Origin: Nocardioides agariphilus
GTDB taxonomy: Bacteria; Actinomycetota; Actinomycetes; Propionibacteriales; Nocardioidaceae
Direction of reading: 5' to 3'
Assembly (NCBI RefSeq): GCF_015352445.1
Contig: NZ_JADKPO010000011.1
Coordinates: 1-64,000 of the forward strand
DNA: 64,000 nt
In this document: piece after piece, positions 38,222 through 47,013 of the stretch
How positions within the stretch are numbered: the first letter of the stretch is position 1
How the letters are laid out: each line of letters begins with the position of its first letter
Made by a program: the position numbers and the translations under genes
The notes under the pieces: generated by a model
What the model was told of the DNA's origin: nothing
What the model saw: the letters and a program-made list of their open reading frames with translations, nothing else
Database searches by the model: none

Positions 38222-39687
38222 AGGTCCTCCCCCTTCAGGTAGGCCGCGAGTCCGTGGCGGCCGCCCTCGCGGCCGTAGCCCGACTCCTTGTAGCCGCCGA
38301 AGGGGCTGGTCGGGTCGAACTTGTTGAACGTGTTGGCCCAGACCACGCCGGCCTTGAGCTTGTTGGCCATGTGGAGGATGCGCGAGCCCTTGTCGGTCCA
38401 GACTCCTGCCGACAGGCCGTAAGGAGTGTTGTTGGCCTTCTCGACCGCCTCGGCGGGCGTGCGGAACGTGAGCACCGACAACACGGGCCCGAAGATCTCC
38501 TCGCGGGCGATGCGATGGGCCTGGGTGACGTTGGTGAACACAGTCGGCGGGAACCAGAAGCCGTGCTTGGGCAGCTCGCACGGAGGCGACCAGCGGCCGG
38601 CTCCCTCGGCCTCGCCGATGTCGGAGAGCTCGCGGATCTTGTCGAGCTGCTCGGCTGAGTTGATCGCGCCGATGTCGGTGTTCTTGTCGAGCGGGTCGCC
38701 GAGCCGGAGGGTGGCCATCCGGCGCTTGAGGCGGGCCAGCACCTCGTCGGCGACGGACTCCTGCACGAGCAGGCGCGAACCGGCGCAGCAGACGTGGCCC
38801 TGGTTGAAGAAGATGCCGTTGACGATGCCTTCGATGGCCTGGTCGATCGGCGCGTCGTCGAAGACGATGTTGGCTGCCTTGCCGCCGAGCTCGAGGGTCA
38901 CCTTCTTGTGGGAGCCCGCCACCGACTTGGCGATCGCCCGCCCGACAGCGGTCGAGCCGGTGAAGGCGACCTTGTCGACGTCGGGGTGGGCGACGAGCGC
39001 CTGACCGGTGGAGCCGGCACCGGTGATGATGTTGACCACGCCCGCAGGCAGGTCGGCCTGCTGGCAGATCTCGGCGAACAGCAGTGCGGTCAGCGGCGTC
39101 GTCTCGGCCGGCTTGAGCACGACGGTGTTGCCACAGGCCAGGGCCGGAGCGATCTTCCAGGCCAGCATCAGCAGCGGGAAGTTCCACGGGATGACCTGAC
39201 CGGCAACGCCGAGCGGGGTGGTGCCGTAGCCGGCGTAGGCGAGCTTGTCGGCCCAGCCGGCGTAGTAAAAGAAGTGCGCCGCGGCGATCGGCACGTCGAC
39301 GTCGCGGGTCTCCTTGATCGGCTTGCCGTTGTCGATCGACTCGAGCACCGCGATCTCGCGGCCGCGCTCCTGGATGATGCGGGCGATGCGGTAGAGGTAC
39401 TTCGCCCGCTCGCTGCCGGGCATCCGCCCCCAGGTCCTGAAGGCCCGCCGCGCGACCTTGACCGCGTTGTCGACGTCGGCCTCGTCGGCCTCGGCGATCT
39501 CGGCCAGCACCTCCTCGGTCGACGGGGAGATCGTCTTGAAGGACCTGCCGTGGCCGTCGACGAACTCGCCTCCGACGAACAGGCCGTAGGACGGCTTGAT
39601 GTCGACGATCGCGCGCGACTCCGGCGCGGGCGCGTAGTCGAACCGGGCCTGTGTGGTCGAGCTTGTCGAGTGCTTGTTGGCTGCCAT
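38218..39687 (-). CDS. NAD(P)-dependent aldehyde dehydrogenase
   Basis: A 489-residue ALDH with all core motifs: VIPWNFPLLMLAWKIAPALACGN, FTGSTAVGR, the catalytic glutamate in LELGGK, the nucleophile in NQGHVCCAGSR and EEIFGPVLSV. It begins 5 bp after the deoC stop. DeoC releases acetaldehyde from deoxyribose-5-phosphate, so acetaldehyde oxidation to acetate is the likely role. The N-terminus (KHSTSSTTQ) is encoded in part by a REP-like sequence and is probably dispensable. Confidence 0.93.
   Translation of the reverse strand: MAANKHSTSSTTQARFDYAPAPESRAIVDIKPSYGLFVGGEFVDGHGRSFKTISPSTEEVLAEIAEADEADVDNAVKVARRAFRTWGRMPGSERAKYLYRIARIIQERGREIAVLESIDNGKPIKETRDVDVPIAAAHFFYYAGWADKLAYAGYGTTPLGVAGQVIPWNFPLLMLAWKIAPALACGNTVVLKPAETTPLTALLFAEICQQADLPAGVVNIITGAGSTGQALVAHPDVDKVAFTGSTAVGRAIAKSVAGSHKKVTLELGGKAANIVFDDAPIDQAIEGIVNGIFFNQGHVCCAGSRLLVQESVADEVLARLKRRMATLRLGDPLDKNTDIGAINSAEQLDKIRELSDIGEAEGAGRWSPPCELPKHGFWFPPTVFTNVTQAHRIAREEIFGPVLSVLTFRTPAEAVEKANNTPYGLSAGVWTDKGSRILHMANKLKAGVVWANTFNKFDPTSPFGGYKESGYGREGGRHGLAAYLKGEDL
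39654..39670 (-). repeat. partial REP-like element in ALDH codons 4-9
   Basis: TGGTCGAGCTTGTCGAG on the plus strand matches the first 17 of 20 bases of the short REP form. It lies within the start region of the ALDH gene without disturbing the frame. Confidence 0.65.
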
Positions 39688-39692
39688 GTCGA

Positions 39693-40670
39693 TCAGTCCA
39701 GGGTGAAGTAGTCGGGACCGGAGTAGACGCCGGTCGTGAGCTTGGTGCGCTGCATCAGCAGGTCGTTGAGCAGCGTGGAGGCGCCGAACCGGAACCAGTC
39801 GGGGTCCAGCCAGTCGTCGCCGGCGATCTCGTTGACCATCACGAGGTACTTGATGGCGTCCTTGCTGGTCCTGATGCCGCCGGCGGGCTTCACGCCGATC
39901 TGCACGCCGGTCTGCTCGCGGAAGTCGCGCACCGCCTCCAGCATCACCAGCGTGACCGGCAGGGTGGCGGCAGGCTGGACCTTGCCGGTCGAGGTCTTGA
40001 TGAAGTGGCCGCCGGCCATCATCGCCAGCCAGCTGGCGCGTCGTACGTTGTCGTAGGTCTGCAGTTCGCCGGTCTCGAAGATGACCTTGAGATGCGCGCT
40101 GGATCCATCAGGTCTGGCGCACGCCTCACGGACGGCGACGATCTCGTCGTACACCTGCTTGTAGCGGCCCGAGAGGAACGCGCCGCGGTCGATGACCATG
40201 TCGACCTCGTCGGCGCCGGCCTGCACTGCGTCTTGGGTGTCGGCGAGCTTGATGTCGAGGGCCGCACGGCCGCTGGGGAACGCAGTGGCGACGGCGGCGA
40301 CGTTGACCCCACTGTTGCCGAGGACCTCCTTGGCGACGCCGACCATGTCGGGATAGACGCAGACGGCAGCCGTGGCAGGACAGGTCGAGTCGGCGGGGTC
40401 GGGGTGCATCGCCTTGGCGGACAGCGCTCGGACCTTGCCGGGGGTGTCTTGCCCCTCGAGCGTGGTCAGGTCGACCATCCGGATCGCGAGGTCGATCGCC
40501 CAGGCCTTGGCCGTGGTCTTGATGGAGCGCGTCCCGAGGGAGGCTGCGCGAGCCTCGGCGCCGACCTGGTCGACGCCGGGGAGACCGTGCAGGAAGCGGC
40601 GCAGGGTGTCGTCGTTCCGCGTGATGTCTGCGAACTGTGCTGACGGTTGGGTCGACGCTGCTGATGCCAT
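39693..40670 (-). CDS. deoC: deoxyribose-phosphate aldolase
   Basis: About 325 residues, a DeoC TIM barrel cleaving 2-deoxyribose-5-phosphate to glyceraldehyde-3-phosphate and acetaldehyde. The Schiff-base lysine is in HFIKTSTGKVQPAAT. DMVIDRGAFLSGRYKQVYDEI and GVKPAGGIRTSKDA are also conserved. It is longer than the E. coli enzyme because of an N-terminal extension (FADITRNDDTLRRFLHGLPGVDQVG), as in actinobacteria. ATG 40670 is used; ATG 40712 is in frame, and neither has a clear ribosome site. The two ALDH-family genes follow in the same operon. Confidence 0.93.
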   Translation of the reverse strand: MASAASTQPSAQFADITRNDDTLRRFLHGLPGVDQVGAEARAASLGTRSIKTTAKAWAIDLAIRMVDLTTLEGQDTPGKVRALSAKAMHPDPADSTCPATAAVCVYPDMVGVAKEVLGNSGVNVAAVATAFPSGRAALDIKLADTQDAVQAGADEVDMVIDRGAFLSGRYKQVYDEIVAVREACARPDGSSAHLKVIFETGELQTYDNVRRASWLAMMAGGHFIKTSTGKVQPAATLPVTLVMLEAVRDFREQTGVQIGVKPAGGIRTSKDAIKYLVMVNEIAGDDWLDPDWFRFGASTLLNDLLMQRTKLTTGVYSGPDYFTLD

Positions 40671-40763
40671 CTTGTTATCGATGGTGGCTGAGCTCGTCAC
40701 CCGGTCAAGCATAGGGTTGAGCGGCGTACACGGGGGAAACGTCGATCTTCCACAGGAGCCGAC

Positions 40764-41363
40764 ATGAAGAAAGACGCGAGCACCGGCAACAGCAGCGGCA
40801 ACAGTTCGGCCGACTCCGGCTACACCGAGAAGTTCCCGCCCACGAGTGGGCGGGTGCTGGGCGTGATCGCGGTGCTGTTCGCGGCGGCGGTGCTGGTCTA
40901 CGCCGTCGTCGACGACGAGGGTGGCTTCGAGGCCCCCGTCGCGTGGGGCGCTGCTCTGGCCGGGATCTTGTCCTATGCCGCGCTGCTGCGGCCCGCCGTG
41001 CGCGTCGAGTCCGATGCCTTGGTGATGCGCAACATGCTCGACACCAACGTCATCCCGCTGGCCGCGATCGACGAGGTGGCCGTGCGCCAGGTGATGGCCG
41101 TGCGTGCCGGCGAGAAGCGTTACGTCTCACCGGCCATCGGCAACTCCTTCTTGCGCACCCTGCGGCCCAAGACCAGCCGTGACGGGATGCCCGAACTGAC
41201 CTACCCCGAGTACGTCCGCGACCGTGTGCTCCACCTCGCCGACGGTGCTCGCCGACGCTCGGGCGATGCCGAGCCGCCCGCCGTGCGCAGGACCTGGGCG
41301 ACCTACGAGCTGGCCGGGCTGCTGGTCACGGCCGTCGGGTTCGCCCTCTCGCTGCTCGCCTAG
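40764..41363 (+). CDS. PH-domain-like membrane protein
   Basis: A 199-residue protein. A polar Ser/Asn-rich N-terminus is followed by two hydrophobic helices at about 30-48 and 57-73, then a bacterial PH-like domain (AVRVESDALVMRNMLDTNVIPLAAIDEVAVRQ...). A third helix ends the protein (LLVTAVGFALSLLA). Function unknown; such proteins are common in actinobacterial membranes. ATG 40764 has AGGAG 5 nt upstream. TAGGGT at 40712-40717 could be its -10, which would give a leader of about 45 nt. Confidence 0.8.
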   Translation: MKKDASTGNSSGNSSADSGYTEKFPPTSGRVLGVIAVLFAAAVLVYAVVDDEGGFEAPVAWGAALAGILSYAALLRPAVRVESDALVMRNMLDTNVIPLAAIDEVAVRQVMAVRAGEKRYVSPAIGNSFLRTLRPKTSRDGMPELTYPEYVRDRVLHLADGARRRSGDAEPPAVRRTWATYELAGLLVTAVGFALSLLA

Positions 41364-41385
41364 CTCCTCGGGCAGCGATCAGACC

Positions 41386-43014
41386 TCAGATCCCGAGCGC
41401 CCGCTTGAGGTCGGCCTTGATCGCGTCGAGACGGCCGGCGGCCGAGATCCGGGCGGCATCGACGCCGTCGTCGGGGTGGACGGGTACGACGACCTCGAGG
41501 TAGCACTTCAGCTTCGGCTCGGTGCCACTCGGGCGCACGATCACGCGGGCTCCCTCGGTGAGCCGGTAGCGCAGGCCGTCGGTCGGCGGCAGCTCGGCCG
41601 AGCCCAGCGAGAGGTCGTCGACCGACTCGACGTCGAGACCGCCCATCGAGGTCGGTGGCTGGTCGCGCAGGTTGGCCATCGCCGTGCGGATCAACGAGAG
41701 GTCCGAGACTCGGATCGAGAGCTGGTCGGTGGCGTGCAGGCCGTGGTGCTCGGCGATGTGGTCGAGCACGTCGACGAGAGTGCGACCGCGGGCCTTCTCC
41801 TTGGCCGCGATCTCGCACAGCAGCAGCAAGGCCGAGACGCCGTCCTTGTCCTTCACATGCTCGGGGTCGACGCAGTAGCCGAGGGCCTCCTCGTAGCCGA
41901 ACGCGAGACCGGGCACGCGGCTGATCCACTTGAAGCCGGTCAGCGTCTCGACGTAGGGCTGACCGTGCTCGGCTGCCATCTTGCCGAGCAGTGAGGAGGA
42001 CACGATCGAGCAGGCGTAGGTGCCCTGCTTGCCGTGGTGCAGCAGGTGGTGACCCAGGAGGGCGCCGACCTCGTCGCCGCGCAGCATCCGCCATCCGTGG
42101 GGTCCGGGCACCGCGGCCGCACACCGGTCGGCGTCGGGGTCGTTGGCCACGACGAGGTCTGCCCCGCGGGCCTCGGCCAGCGCCATGGCGAGGTCCATCG
42201 CACCTGGCTCCTCCGGGTTGGGGAACGCCACCGTCGGGAACTCGGGGTCGGGCTCCTCCTGCTGCGCGACCACCGAGGGGGCATCGAAGCCGGCGGTCTC
42301 GAGCACCTGCAGGACCGACGTGCCGCCGACTCCGTGCAGCGGGGTGTAGACGATGCGCAGGTCACGGGGACCGTCGGTTGCGAGATCGGCCACGGTGTCG
42401 AGGTAGCGGTCGACGATGTCCTCGTCGAGCACCTTGCCGCTGGTGCCGCGGGGTACGTCGGCCAGGGCGCCGACCGCCTCGATGCGTGCGGCGATCTCGG
42501 CGTCGGCCGGCGGCACGATCTGGCTGCCGTCGCCGAGGTAGACCTTGTACCCGTTGTCCTGCGGCGGGTTGTGGCTGGCGGTCACCATCACGCCGGCGAC
42601 GCACCCGAGCTCGCGGATCGCGAACGCCAGCAGGGGGGTCGGCAGCGGCCGCGGCATCACGAGTGCCCGCAACCCTGCCCCGGTCATCACCTCGGCGGTG
42701 TCGCGGGCGAACACCTCGGAGTTGTGGCGGGCGTCGTAGCCGATGACGACGGGAGCGCCGGCAGGTGCGCCGTTGTCCTTGAGGTATGCCGCGAGGCCGG
42801 CCGCCGCGCGGGTCACCACGACCCGGTTCATCCGGTTGGGACCAGCGCCGAGGGCGCCTCGCAGACCAGCGGTCCCGAACTCCAGCGTGCGGGCGAACCG
42901 GTCGGCGAGCTCGGCGCTCTCACCCTCGGCGACGAGGGCCTCCAGCTCCGCACGTGTCGCGGGGTCGGGGTCGTCTGCGGCCCAGGCGCGAGCCCGTTCG
43001 ATCAGGTCGGTCAT
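41386..43014 (-). CDS. phospho-sugar mutase (PGM2/phosphomannomutase family)
   Basis: A 542-residue alpha-D-phosphohexomutase. The phosphoserine loop is TASHNPPQDNGYKVYLGDG. The metal loop is DPDADR, the sugar-binding loop is EEALGYCVDPEHVKDKDG, and the phosphate-binding C-terminal loop is RPSGTEPKLKCYLEV. The family includes phosphoglucomutases, phosphomannomutases and phosphopentomutases such as human PGM2. With deoA, deoC, add and punA around it and no DeoB-type gene in the window, conversion of (deoxy)ribose-1-phosphate to the 5-phosphate is a plausible role. ATG 43014 has TAGCCT 6 nt upstream. Confidence 0.92.
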   Translation of the reverse strand: MTDLIERARAWAADDPDPATRAELEALVAEGESAELADRFARTLEFGTAGLRGALGAGPNRMNRVVVTRAAAGLAAYLKDNGAPAGAPVVIGYDARHNSEVFARDTAEVMTGAGLRALVMPRPLPTPLLAFAIRELGCVAGVMVTASHNPPQDNGYKVYLGDGSQIVPPADAEIAARIEAVGALADVPRGTSGKVLDEDIVDRYLDTVADLATDGPRDLRIVYTPLHGVGGTSVLQVLETAGFDAPSVVAQQEEPDPEFPTVAFPNPEEPGAMDLAMALAEARGADLVVANDPDADRCAAAVPGPHGWRMLRGDEVGALLGHHLLHHGKQGTYACSIVSSSLLGKMAAEHGQPYVETLTGFKWISRVPGLAFGYEEALGYCVDPEHVKDKDGVSALLLLCEIAAKEKARGRTLVDVLDHIAEHHGLHATDQLSIRVSDLSLIRTAMANLRDQPPTSMGGLDVESVDDLSLGSAELPPTDGLRYRLTEGARVIVRPSGTEPKLKCYLEVVVPVHPDDGVDAARISAAGRLDAIKADLKRALGI

Positions 43015-43020
43015 GGGCGC

Positions 43021-43026
43021 AGGCTA
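43021..43026 (-). promoter_or_regulatory. -10 hexamer for leaderless phospho-sugar mutase gene
   Basis: TAGCCT on the minus strand, 6 nt before ATG 43014. Confidence 0.5.
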
Positions 43027-43061
43027 GTGCCGTCCGGCCACGGCTGTCGGTCCCGACTGGC

Positions 43062-43649
43062 ATGCTCGGCTCCGTGAGCGAGCTCCCGCTGCCGCGCGAC
43101 CTGGGGGCGCCGGTGGGCGAGCTGGTCGTCGAGCTGGCGGGCCACCTCGGGATCCGGGCCACGGTCGACCTGTGCGTGGGGCTGCTGAGCGGCGCCGACC
43201 GCAACGCCTACCCCGATGCCATGCCCTACCTGACGGGCGTGGTCTTCGACGAGGAGTCGCCGATCTTCTACCCGGCCCAGTGGAAGGACTACTGGGTGCG
43301 CACGTGGGGCGCACGCGGTCTGCTCTACGTCTGGGACGACTCGGCCTCACCGGCCGTCGTGGCAGGGCTTGACGACGAGCACTGGCGTCCCGCCGAGATG
43401 TGTCTGAAGGTCTCGACCAAGCGCGAGATCGGCGAAGCCGGCCCGGGCGCAGCCAAGCTGGCCGTCGACGGCGAGCTGCCGCGCGTGCGCGTGCAGGCGC
43501 TGCGCACGATCGGTGCGGTGGGCGACACCGAGCACGTCGAGGTGGTCACGGGCCTGCTCGACGACCCGGAGCCCGCCGTCCGCCGCCAGGCGGCCAGGTC
43601 GCTGACCCGGCTCGCCCGGCGGCTCGGCCTCGACGTGTCGCTCGACTAG
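43062..43649 (+). CDS. HEAT-repeat domain protein
   Basis: About 195 residues. The first 120 form an unrecognised alpha/beta domain ([21 protein letters not shown], then [17 protein letters not shown]). The C-terminal 65 residues contain two HEAT-like helical repeats ([40 protein letters not shown]), typical of scaffold or lyase-like proteins. Function unknown. ATG 43062 or GTG 43074 could be the start; neither has a good promoter or ribosome site. Its 3' end overlaps the convergent aldo/keto reductase gene by 4 bp. Confidence 0.78.
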   Translation: MLGSVSELPLPRDLGAPVGELVVELAGHLGIRATVDLCVGLLSGADRNAYPDAMPYLTGVVFDEESPIFYPAQWKDYWVRTWGARGLLYVWDDSASPAVVAGLDDEHWRPAEMCLKVSTKREIGEAGPGAAKLAVDGELPRVRVQALRTIGAVGDTEHVEVVTGLLDDPEPAVRRQAARSLTRLARRLGLDVSLD

Positions 43650-44632
43650 CGGTCGATCGTGGACATGTCGGCGTAGCGTGCGCCCTGGACCGCCCCCGCA
43701 GGCACCGCCTTGTCGAGGGCGTCGAGGTCGTCCTGGGTGAGCTCGACGGCGGCGGAGGCGACGTTCTCCTCGAGGTACTCGACCCGCTTGGTGCCCGGGA
43801 TCGGGGCGACGTCGTCGCCTTGGGCGAGCACCCAGGCCAGGGCCAGCTGACCCGACGTCACGCCCTTGCTCTCGGCGAGCTCCTGCACCTTCGCGACCAA
43901 CTCCAGGTTGGCGTCGTACGCCTCGCCCTGGAACCTCGGGAACCGCTGCCGACGTGCGTCCCCCACCTCGGTGCCGAGGTCGACGCGGCCGGTGAGGATG
44001 CCGCGTCCGAGCGGCGAGTACGGCACCAGACCGATGCCCAGCTCGCGCAGGACGGGGAGGATCTCGTCCTCGAGGTCGCGGGTGAACAGGCTGTACTCGG
44101 ACTGCAGCGCGGTGACCGCGTGCACCGCGTGCGCGCGCCGGATCGTCTCGGCGCTCGCCTCCGAGAGTCCGAGGTGGCGGACCTTGCCCGCCTCCACGAG
44201 CTCGGCCATCGCGCCGACGGTCTCCTCGATCGGGACGGCCTTGTCCACGCGGTGCTGGTAGTACAGGTCGAGGTGGTCCACACCGAGCCGCTGCAGGGAC
44301 GCCTCAGCCGCTGCGCGGACGTACTCCGGTCGGCCGTTGATGCCGACCCAGCTGCCGTCGGGGTTGCGCTCGTTGCCGAACTTGGTCGCCAGCACCACCT
44401 CGTCGCGGCGCCCGGCGATGGCCTTGCCGACGAGCCGCTCGTTGGTGAAGGGGCCGTACATGTCGGCCGTGTCGAGGAACGTGACGCCCAGATCGAGGGC
44501 GCGGTGGATGGTGGCGACGGCGTCGGCCTCGTCGGCCGTGCCGTAGAACTCCGACATCCCCATGCAGCCGAGTCCGAGCTCGGAGACGGTCAGGGGGCTG
44601 TCCTTGCCGAGAGTGCGTTGCTTCAAGGTCAT
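43646..44632 (-). CDS. aldo/keto reductase
   Basis: A 328-residue NADPH-dependent TIM-barrel oxidoreductase of the YakC/AKR13-like group. The catalytic region is [10 protein letters not shown] (Asp and Tyr), with Lys in [10 protein letters not shown] and His in YYQHRVD. The cofactor site is [14 protein letters not shown]. It reduces aldehydes or ketones, perhaps in detoxification. ATG 44632 is chosen because residues before it are unlike the family. Two identical-arm palindromes sit 16-66 bp upstream and probably bind a repressor or activator. Confidence 0.92.
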   Translation of the reverse strand: MTLKQRTLGKDSPLTVSELGLGCMGMSEFYGTADEADAVATIHRALDLGVTFLDTADMYGPFTNERLVGKAIAGRRDEVVLATKFGNERNPDGSWVGINGRPEYVRAAAEASLQRLGVDHLDLYYQHRVDKAVPIEETVGAMAELVEAGKVRHLGLSEASAETIRRAHAVHAVTALQSEYSLFTRDLEDEILPVLRELGIGLVPYSPLGRGILTGRVDLGTEVGDARRQRFPRFQGEAYDANLELVAKVQELAESKGVTSGQLALAWVLAQGDDVAPIPGTKRVEYLEENVASAAVELTQDDLDALDKAVPAGAVQGARYADMSTIDR

Positions 44633-44647
44633 GCCGTCGAGCCAAGA

Positions 44648-44698
44648 CCGGAGAATGTCTCCGGACAACCGCCGTCTCACATACGGAGACAATCTCCG
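44648..44698 (-). promoter_or_regulatory. paired operators CGGAGA-N3-TCTCCG upstream of aldo/keto reductase gene
   Basis: CCGGAGA-ATG-TCTCCGG at 44648-44664 and CGGAGA-CAA-TCTCCG at 44684-44698 share 6-bp arms and 3-nt spacers. Their centres are 35 bp apart, between the reductase gene and the upstream FAD oxidoreductase gene. No regulator gene is adjacent in the window. Confidence 0.75.
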
Positions 44699-44722
44699 CT
44701 ATCGGGCAAGCCTGTCCCCGTG

Positions 44723-46105
44723 TCAGCCCGAGGGTTGACCGGCGAACGCGGCCAGGCGCTCGACGCCCTGGCCGAGGTTGGCCTCGAGGCGGCCCAAGGC
44801 ATCGTCCAGCTCCGGTGATCCGGGGTAGTCCGCCGGGATCCGCGAGGGGTTGAGCGCGACCCGGTCCGACCACTGCTTGATGTCCGGCTCTGAGCTGAAG
44901 GCGGCCGTTGCCCTGAGACCGAGGACGTTCATGGCAGCCCACTCGGCCAGCGTGTTGCCGTAGGACGACGGGGGACACAGCCGGTTCTTGACGTCGTCGT
45001 CGTGGCGGGTCGCCTCGACGTACCCGGTGAGCGCGGCTCCGAAGCACGGGAACCCGGCCCGGACCGGCTGCAGGGTGATCGCCTCCTGCTGCCAGATCGG
45101 CACCCGCGGTGGGTTCTTGAGCCCGTCGGCGGCGCAGTTGACGACAAGGGCGTCGTCGGCGACGGCGACCGATCCGTCCGCGAAGTCGAGCCGGCCGCGG
45201 CCCGCCTTGACGATGTGGCCGCGACGGACCACGTTCTCGACCGAACGCAGCAGCTCGAGCTCCCAGTGGCCGAGTGTGGGTGCCTTGGCCATGGTCGGCA
45301 TGATCGACCGGTCGATGCGGAGCATGACGCCGGCGTCCTCGAGCCGGAGCATCAGGTCGTCGATGGACGCGGCCGCCGCGGCCGCTTGCAGCAGGTCGGC
45401 CACCATCTCGAGGTAGATGGCCGGGTCGGGCTGGATGACCGCGCGGTTCAGCATCCACGGCTCTCGCGGCCGTACCCAACAGATGTCGTCGGGATCCGTG
45501 CCCCGTTGCAGCAGCCACACGCAGGCGTCCGTCGCGGTCTTGCCGGAGCCGACCACGACGTACTGGCTCGGACCGTCGCCGTGGGCCGGGAGATCGTTGA
45601 CCGGGATCACCCGCGCGCCGTCGTCGACTCCGAACTTCGGAGGCGTCTCAGCCGGGATCTCGGGGGAGAGGTAGCGGGCGTCGACGATCCGGCACCGCTC
45701 AGGTACCTCGATCCGTTGGCCGGACTCGAGAGAGGCGAGGGTGCGATCGCCGAGGTAGTCGTGGCCGGCCAGGAACTCGACCCGGCCGGAGCCGAGCAGC
45801 CGGCCGGACAGGATCTCGTCGTAGTACGCGCAGATCGTCTGCTGGTCGGCCCGTTCGTGCAGGCCGGCCTCCGGGCCGTCAGCCTGGATGCCTCCGCCCA
45901 GCACCGTCGAGGCGACACCGTAGAACGTCGAGGCCTGGTGCAGCCGGACGAAGGGGTAGGCCGCGAGCCAGTGCCCGCCCACCCCCTGTCGGCGGTCGGC
46001 GATGACCACCCGCACGTCCGGGTTGTCGATCACGGCGTCGGTGAACGCGAGTCCTGTCGCCCCGGCGCCGACCACCAGGTAGTCGGCCTCGATGGAGCGC
46101 GTCAC
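44723..46105 (-). CDS. FAD/NAD(P)-dependent oxidoreductase (flavin monooxygenase-like)
   Basis: A 460-residue flavoprotein. The FAD motif is LVVGAGATGLAFTDAV at about 10-25; RRQGVGGHWLAAYPFVRLHQASTFYGV is the following ribose/flavin region. A second Rossmann motif, VVVGSGKTATDACVWL, lies near 185. The third part has ALVVNCAADGL. The substrate is unknown. It resembles Baeyer-Villiger/FMO-type enzymes, but the typical FxGxxxHxxxW motif is not evident. It shares orientation with the aldo/keto reductase, but the operators between them suggest separate control. Confidence 0.83.
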   Translation of the reverse strand: MTRSIEADYLVVGAGATGLAFTDAVIDNPDVRVVIADRRQGVGGHWLAAYPFVRLHQASTFYGVASTVLGGGIQADGPEAGLHERADQQTICAYYDEILSGRLLGSGRVEFLAGHDYLGDRTLASLESGQRIEVPERCRIVDARYLSPEIPAETPPKFGVDDGARVIPVNDLPAHGDGPSQYVVVGSGKTATDACVWLLQRGTDPDDICWVRPREPWMLNRAVIQPDPAIYLEMVADLLQAAAAAASIDDLMLRLEDAGVMLRIDRSIMPTMAKAPTLGHWELELLRSVENVVRRGHIVKAGRGRLDFADGSVAVADDALVVNCAADGLKNPPRVPIWQQEAITLQPVRAGFPCFGAALTGYVEATRHDDDVKNRLCPPSSYGNTLAEWAAMNVLGLRATAAFSSEPDIKQWSDRVALNPSRIPADYPGSPELDDALGRLEANLGQGVERLAAFAGQPSG

Positions 46106-46117
46106 CCGACGTCCATT

Positions 46118-46930
46118 TCAGATCCGGGGCACGATCTGCGAGAGCAATACGCCCATCCGGGAGGCCGCGGCCTTGCCGGCTTCGAGGACCTCATCGTGGT
46201 TGAGGGGCTCACCGGACATGCCCGCGGCGAGGTTGGTGACCAGGCTGATGCCGAGGATCTCCATGCCGGCCTCGCGGGCGGCGATCGCCTCGAGCGTGGT
46301 GCTCATGCCGGCCAGGTGGCCGCCGATGGCACGGACCATGCCGATCTCGGCCGGGGTCTCGTAGTGGGGACCGGGGAACTGGACGTAGACGCCCTCCTCC
46401 AGCGACGGCTCCACCTCGCGGCACATCGCGCGCAGGCGGCTGGAGTAGAGGTCGGTGAGGTCGACGAAGTGGGCTCCCTCGATCGGGGAGCGACCGGTCA
46501 GGTTGATGTGGTCGCTGATCAGCACGGGCGTGCCCGGCGTCCAGTGCTCCTTCAGGCCGCCGCACCCGTTGGTCAGCACGATGGCCCGGCAGCCCGCGCG
46601 CGCCGCCGTACGTACTCCGTGCACCACGGCCGCGACGCCCTTGCCCTCGTAGTAGTGCGTGCGGCTGAGGAACACCAGCAGCTGCTTGTCGCCGGAGCGG
46701 ACGCTGCGGATCTTGCCGGAGTGCCCGGCGACGGCCGCCGCGGAGAAGCCGGGCAGGTCGGTCGTCGAGATCTCTGCGGTCGCCTCGCCGAGGGCGTCGA
46801 CCGCCGGGAGCCAGCCCGAGCCCAGCACGAGGGCCACGTCGTGCCGCTCGATCCCCGTCCGCTCCCTCAAGACAGCGGCCGCCTCGTCGGCGAGCTCGTA
46901 CGGCGAGGCGGTCGTCGCGGCGTGCGTCAT
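46118..46930 (-). CDS. punA: purine-nucleoside phosphorylase
   Basis: A 270-residue trimeric-type PNP cleaving inosine, guanosine and their deoxy forms with phosphate. Signatures are VLGSGWLPAVDAL (phosphate loop), GHSGKIRSV, FLSRTHYYEGKG and TNGCGGLKEHWTPGTPVLISDHIN. The ribose/base residues lie in QFPGPHYETPAE and LVTNLAAGMS with N-H-D-E further on. ATG 46930 has TAGGGT 7 nt upstream; longer reading of the frame is unlikely. It completes the nucleoside phosphorolysis set with deoA. Confidence 0.94.
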   Translation of the reverse strand: MTHAATTASPYELADEAAAVLRERTGIERHDVALVLGSGWLPAVDALGEATAEISTTDLPGFSAAAVAGHSGKIRSVRSGDKQLLVFLSRTHYYEGKGVAAVVHGVRTAARAGCRAIVLTNGCGGLKEHWTPGTPVLISDHINLTGRSPIEGAHFVDLTDLYSSRLRAMCREVEPSLEEGVYVQFPGPHYETPAEIGMVRAIGGHLAGMSTTLEAIAAREAGMEILGISLVTNLAAGMSGEPLNHDEVLEAGKAAASRMGVLLSQIVPRI

Positions 46931-46937
46931 GCGCCGC

Positions 46938-46943
46938 ACCCTA
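46938..46943 (-). promoter_or_regulatory. -10 hexamer for leaderless punA
   Basis: TAGGGT on the minus strand, 7 nt before ATG 46930; it fixes that start. Confidence 0.5.
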
Positions 46944-47013
46944 GCCAGTGTCGTGTGGCGGCGCGTGCGCCAGAACGCTCCGTGATGCACACGACTCGTG
47001 TTTGATAAGCCTC

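Noticed and set aside
44723-46105. Operon of the FAD oxidoreductase and aldo/keto reductase
   Set aside because: A 90-bp gap with two operator-like palindromes lies between them; co-transcription is not supported.
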